From an uncultured Collinsella sp. (GTDB taxonomy: Bacteria; Actinomycetota; Coriobacteriia; Coriobacteriales; Coriobacteriaceae), in the NCBI GenBank assembly GCA_959601045.1, contig CAUGNZ010000042.1, positions 1 to 12,791 on the forward strand: a stretch of 12,791 nucleotides of DNA, in the 5' to 3' direction. A program made the position numbers and the translations under genes. Within the stretch, counting starts at the first letter, position 1; each line of letters opens with the position of its first letter. A model generated the notes under the pieces. The model did no database searches. It was not told the DNA's origin and saw only the letters and a program-made list of their open reading frames with translations. Shown in pieces: positions 12,246 to 12,791 of this stretch.

Positions 12246-12584
12246 TTACCTGCGGCGCTCGCCCTCAAGCGTGCGGTCAAACGCCCATACCCACCAACGC
12301 ATCACATGCGTCTGCGAGCCATCCGCCCGCTCACGCGTTTGGTCCTCCAGATACAACTCGGTCGCATGTCCGCCAAAACGTACCTTATAGGTTGCCGTAC
12401 GAATGCCGTGAACCGTCAGGCCAAACCCGGTGGTCGAGATAATTTCGTCGATCGTAAAGCAACGGCCGTCGACCCAGCAGACGGTGACCGGCACGACTTG
12501 TCCGCCCGCGAGAATGCGAGCCACGACGTCCACATACTGCTTGTGCACGCGCCGAGTTTTGCCGTCTGTCTGTCGATATTCCAT
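12246..12584 (-). CDS. Small conserved hypothetical protein
   Basis: This protein of 112 residues is basic at both ends. The core (about 15-80) has alternating beta-like strands: HKQYVDVVARI, VPVTVCWVDGRCFTIDEIIST and TATYKVRFGGHATELYLED, then RWWVWAF near the end. It recalls a small family, common in Firmicutes, whose members have a W-x-DGR-x-F-x-I-D strand pair, a central variable loop and a C-terminal RWFV. I know no function for that family. The similarity is from memory and weak. The start at 12584 has no good Shine-Dalgarno but lies exactly where transcription should begin from a strong promoter, suggesting a leaderless mRNA. An in-frame upstream start (12692) is rejected because the promoter lies inside that extension. 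The Bax inhibitor-1 gene follows 79 bases later. Confidence 0.75.
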   Translation of the reverse strand: MEYRQTDGKTRRVHKQYVDVVARILAGGQVVPVTVCWVDGRCFTIDEIISTTGFGLTVHGIRTATYKVRFGGHATELYLEDQTRERADGSQTHVMRWWVWAFDRTLEGERRR

Positions 12585-12590
12585 GGCCCT

Positions 12591-12620
12591 ATTATCGAAC
12601 GCATGTTTGCATGTTGTAAA
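12591..12620 (-). promoter_or_regulatory. Strong promoter placed for a leaderless transcript
   Basis: On the minus strand TTTACA (complement of 12615-12620), an 18-base spacer and GATAAT (complement of 12591-12596) each miss consensus by one base. Six bases follow before ATG 12584, so the start site would fall on the A of the start codon. The spacer holds a direct repeat ACATGC-AA-ACATGC, a possible operator. Confidence 0.6.
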
Positions 12621-12791
12621 GCGAACAGACTGTGGTTTTGGAGTGTCGGAGCGAACGCACGTGTCCGCATGGCGTGATAGCAAAAAGAACACCCGCGGTC
12701 AACAGGGCTAATATTCATTTTTAGTGCCAAAAAATTGGTTGATTTCCGATCTCAGCCGAACACATTGAGCAAATAGGCCGTTCCCGCACCT

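Noticed and set aside
12693..12791. A gene or RNA at the right edge
   Set aside because: This AT-richer 99-base stretch has no open frame with a ribosome site and only a tiny inverted repeat (CCAA-AAAA-TTGG). It may be part of a feature outside the window, and nothing can be supported here.
1..12791. CRISPR arrays, insertion sequences, integrases, tRNA or rRNA genes
   Set aside because: I saw no regularly spaced repeats, no transposase or integrase motifs, and no cloverleaf or rRNA-like sequence on either strand.

Overview
The window looks like chromosomal housekeeping DNA from a high-GC, anaerobic, gut-type actinobacterium. My best guess is the Coriobacteriia, near Collinsella. This rests on base composition, codon use, protein flavour (a short ThiC, an ApeA-type M18 peptidase) and compact intergenic gaps filled with hairpins. 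No database search was possible, so the genus is an inference. I see no phage, transposase, CRISPR, toxin-antitoxin or rRNA/tRNA gene.

Layout, left to right. Positions 1-321 have no gene but hold three inverted repeats: a long palindrome at 1-104, a GC-rich hairpin with a T-run, and a small hairpin. polA (322-3072, -) encodes DNA polymerase I and diverges from an M18 aminopeptidase (3239-4636, +). A hairpin with a T-rich tail separates the peptidase from yaaA (4740-5549, +). yaaA converges on a small membrane-anchored protein of unknown function (5590-6111, -). That gene diverges from a thiamine block: promoter, TPP riboswitch (6181-6273), thiC (6282-7616) and thiD (7795-8625). The right third is almost all minus strand. 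Reading in the direction of transcription it holds a small conserved protein (12246-12584), a Bax inhibitor-1 membrane protein (11471-12166), a PARG-like TIGR02452 protein (10197-11330), an SGNH hydrolase (9462-10121) and a pentapeptide-repeat protein (8771-9382). A long hairpin at 8670-8740 closes the convergent thiD/pentapeptide junction.

How the genes work together. ThiC and ThiD are successive steps of pyrimidine synthesis for thiamine and are very likely both TPP-responsive, at least thiC directly. In thiC the Shine-Dalgarno sequence is itself the conserved 3' end of the riboswitch, which suggests control of translation. PolA and YaaA touch DNA repair and oxidative stress, but no operon links them. 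The right-hand minus-strand genes are mostly separated by their own terminators and promoter-like -10 boxes, so I read them as single units, except that SGNH and the pentapeptide gene may share a transcript.

The points most worth a second look are these: the PARG-like protein has QEA where the family signature is QEE; the last gene has a strong promoter placed so that its mRNA should be leaderless; three long intergenic palindromes share one architecture; two terminator-like hairpins abut the next gene's ribosome site; and a REP-like palindrome lies at the SGNH/pentapeptide junction. I do not see convincing evidence of a wholly new multi-gene system.
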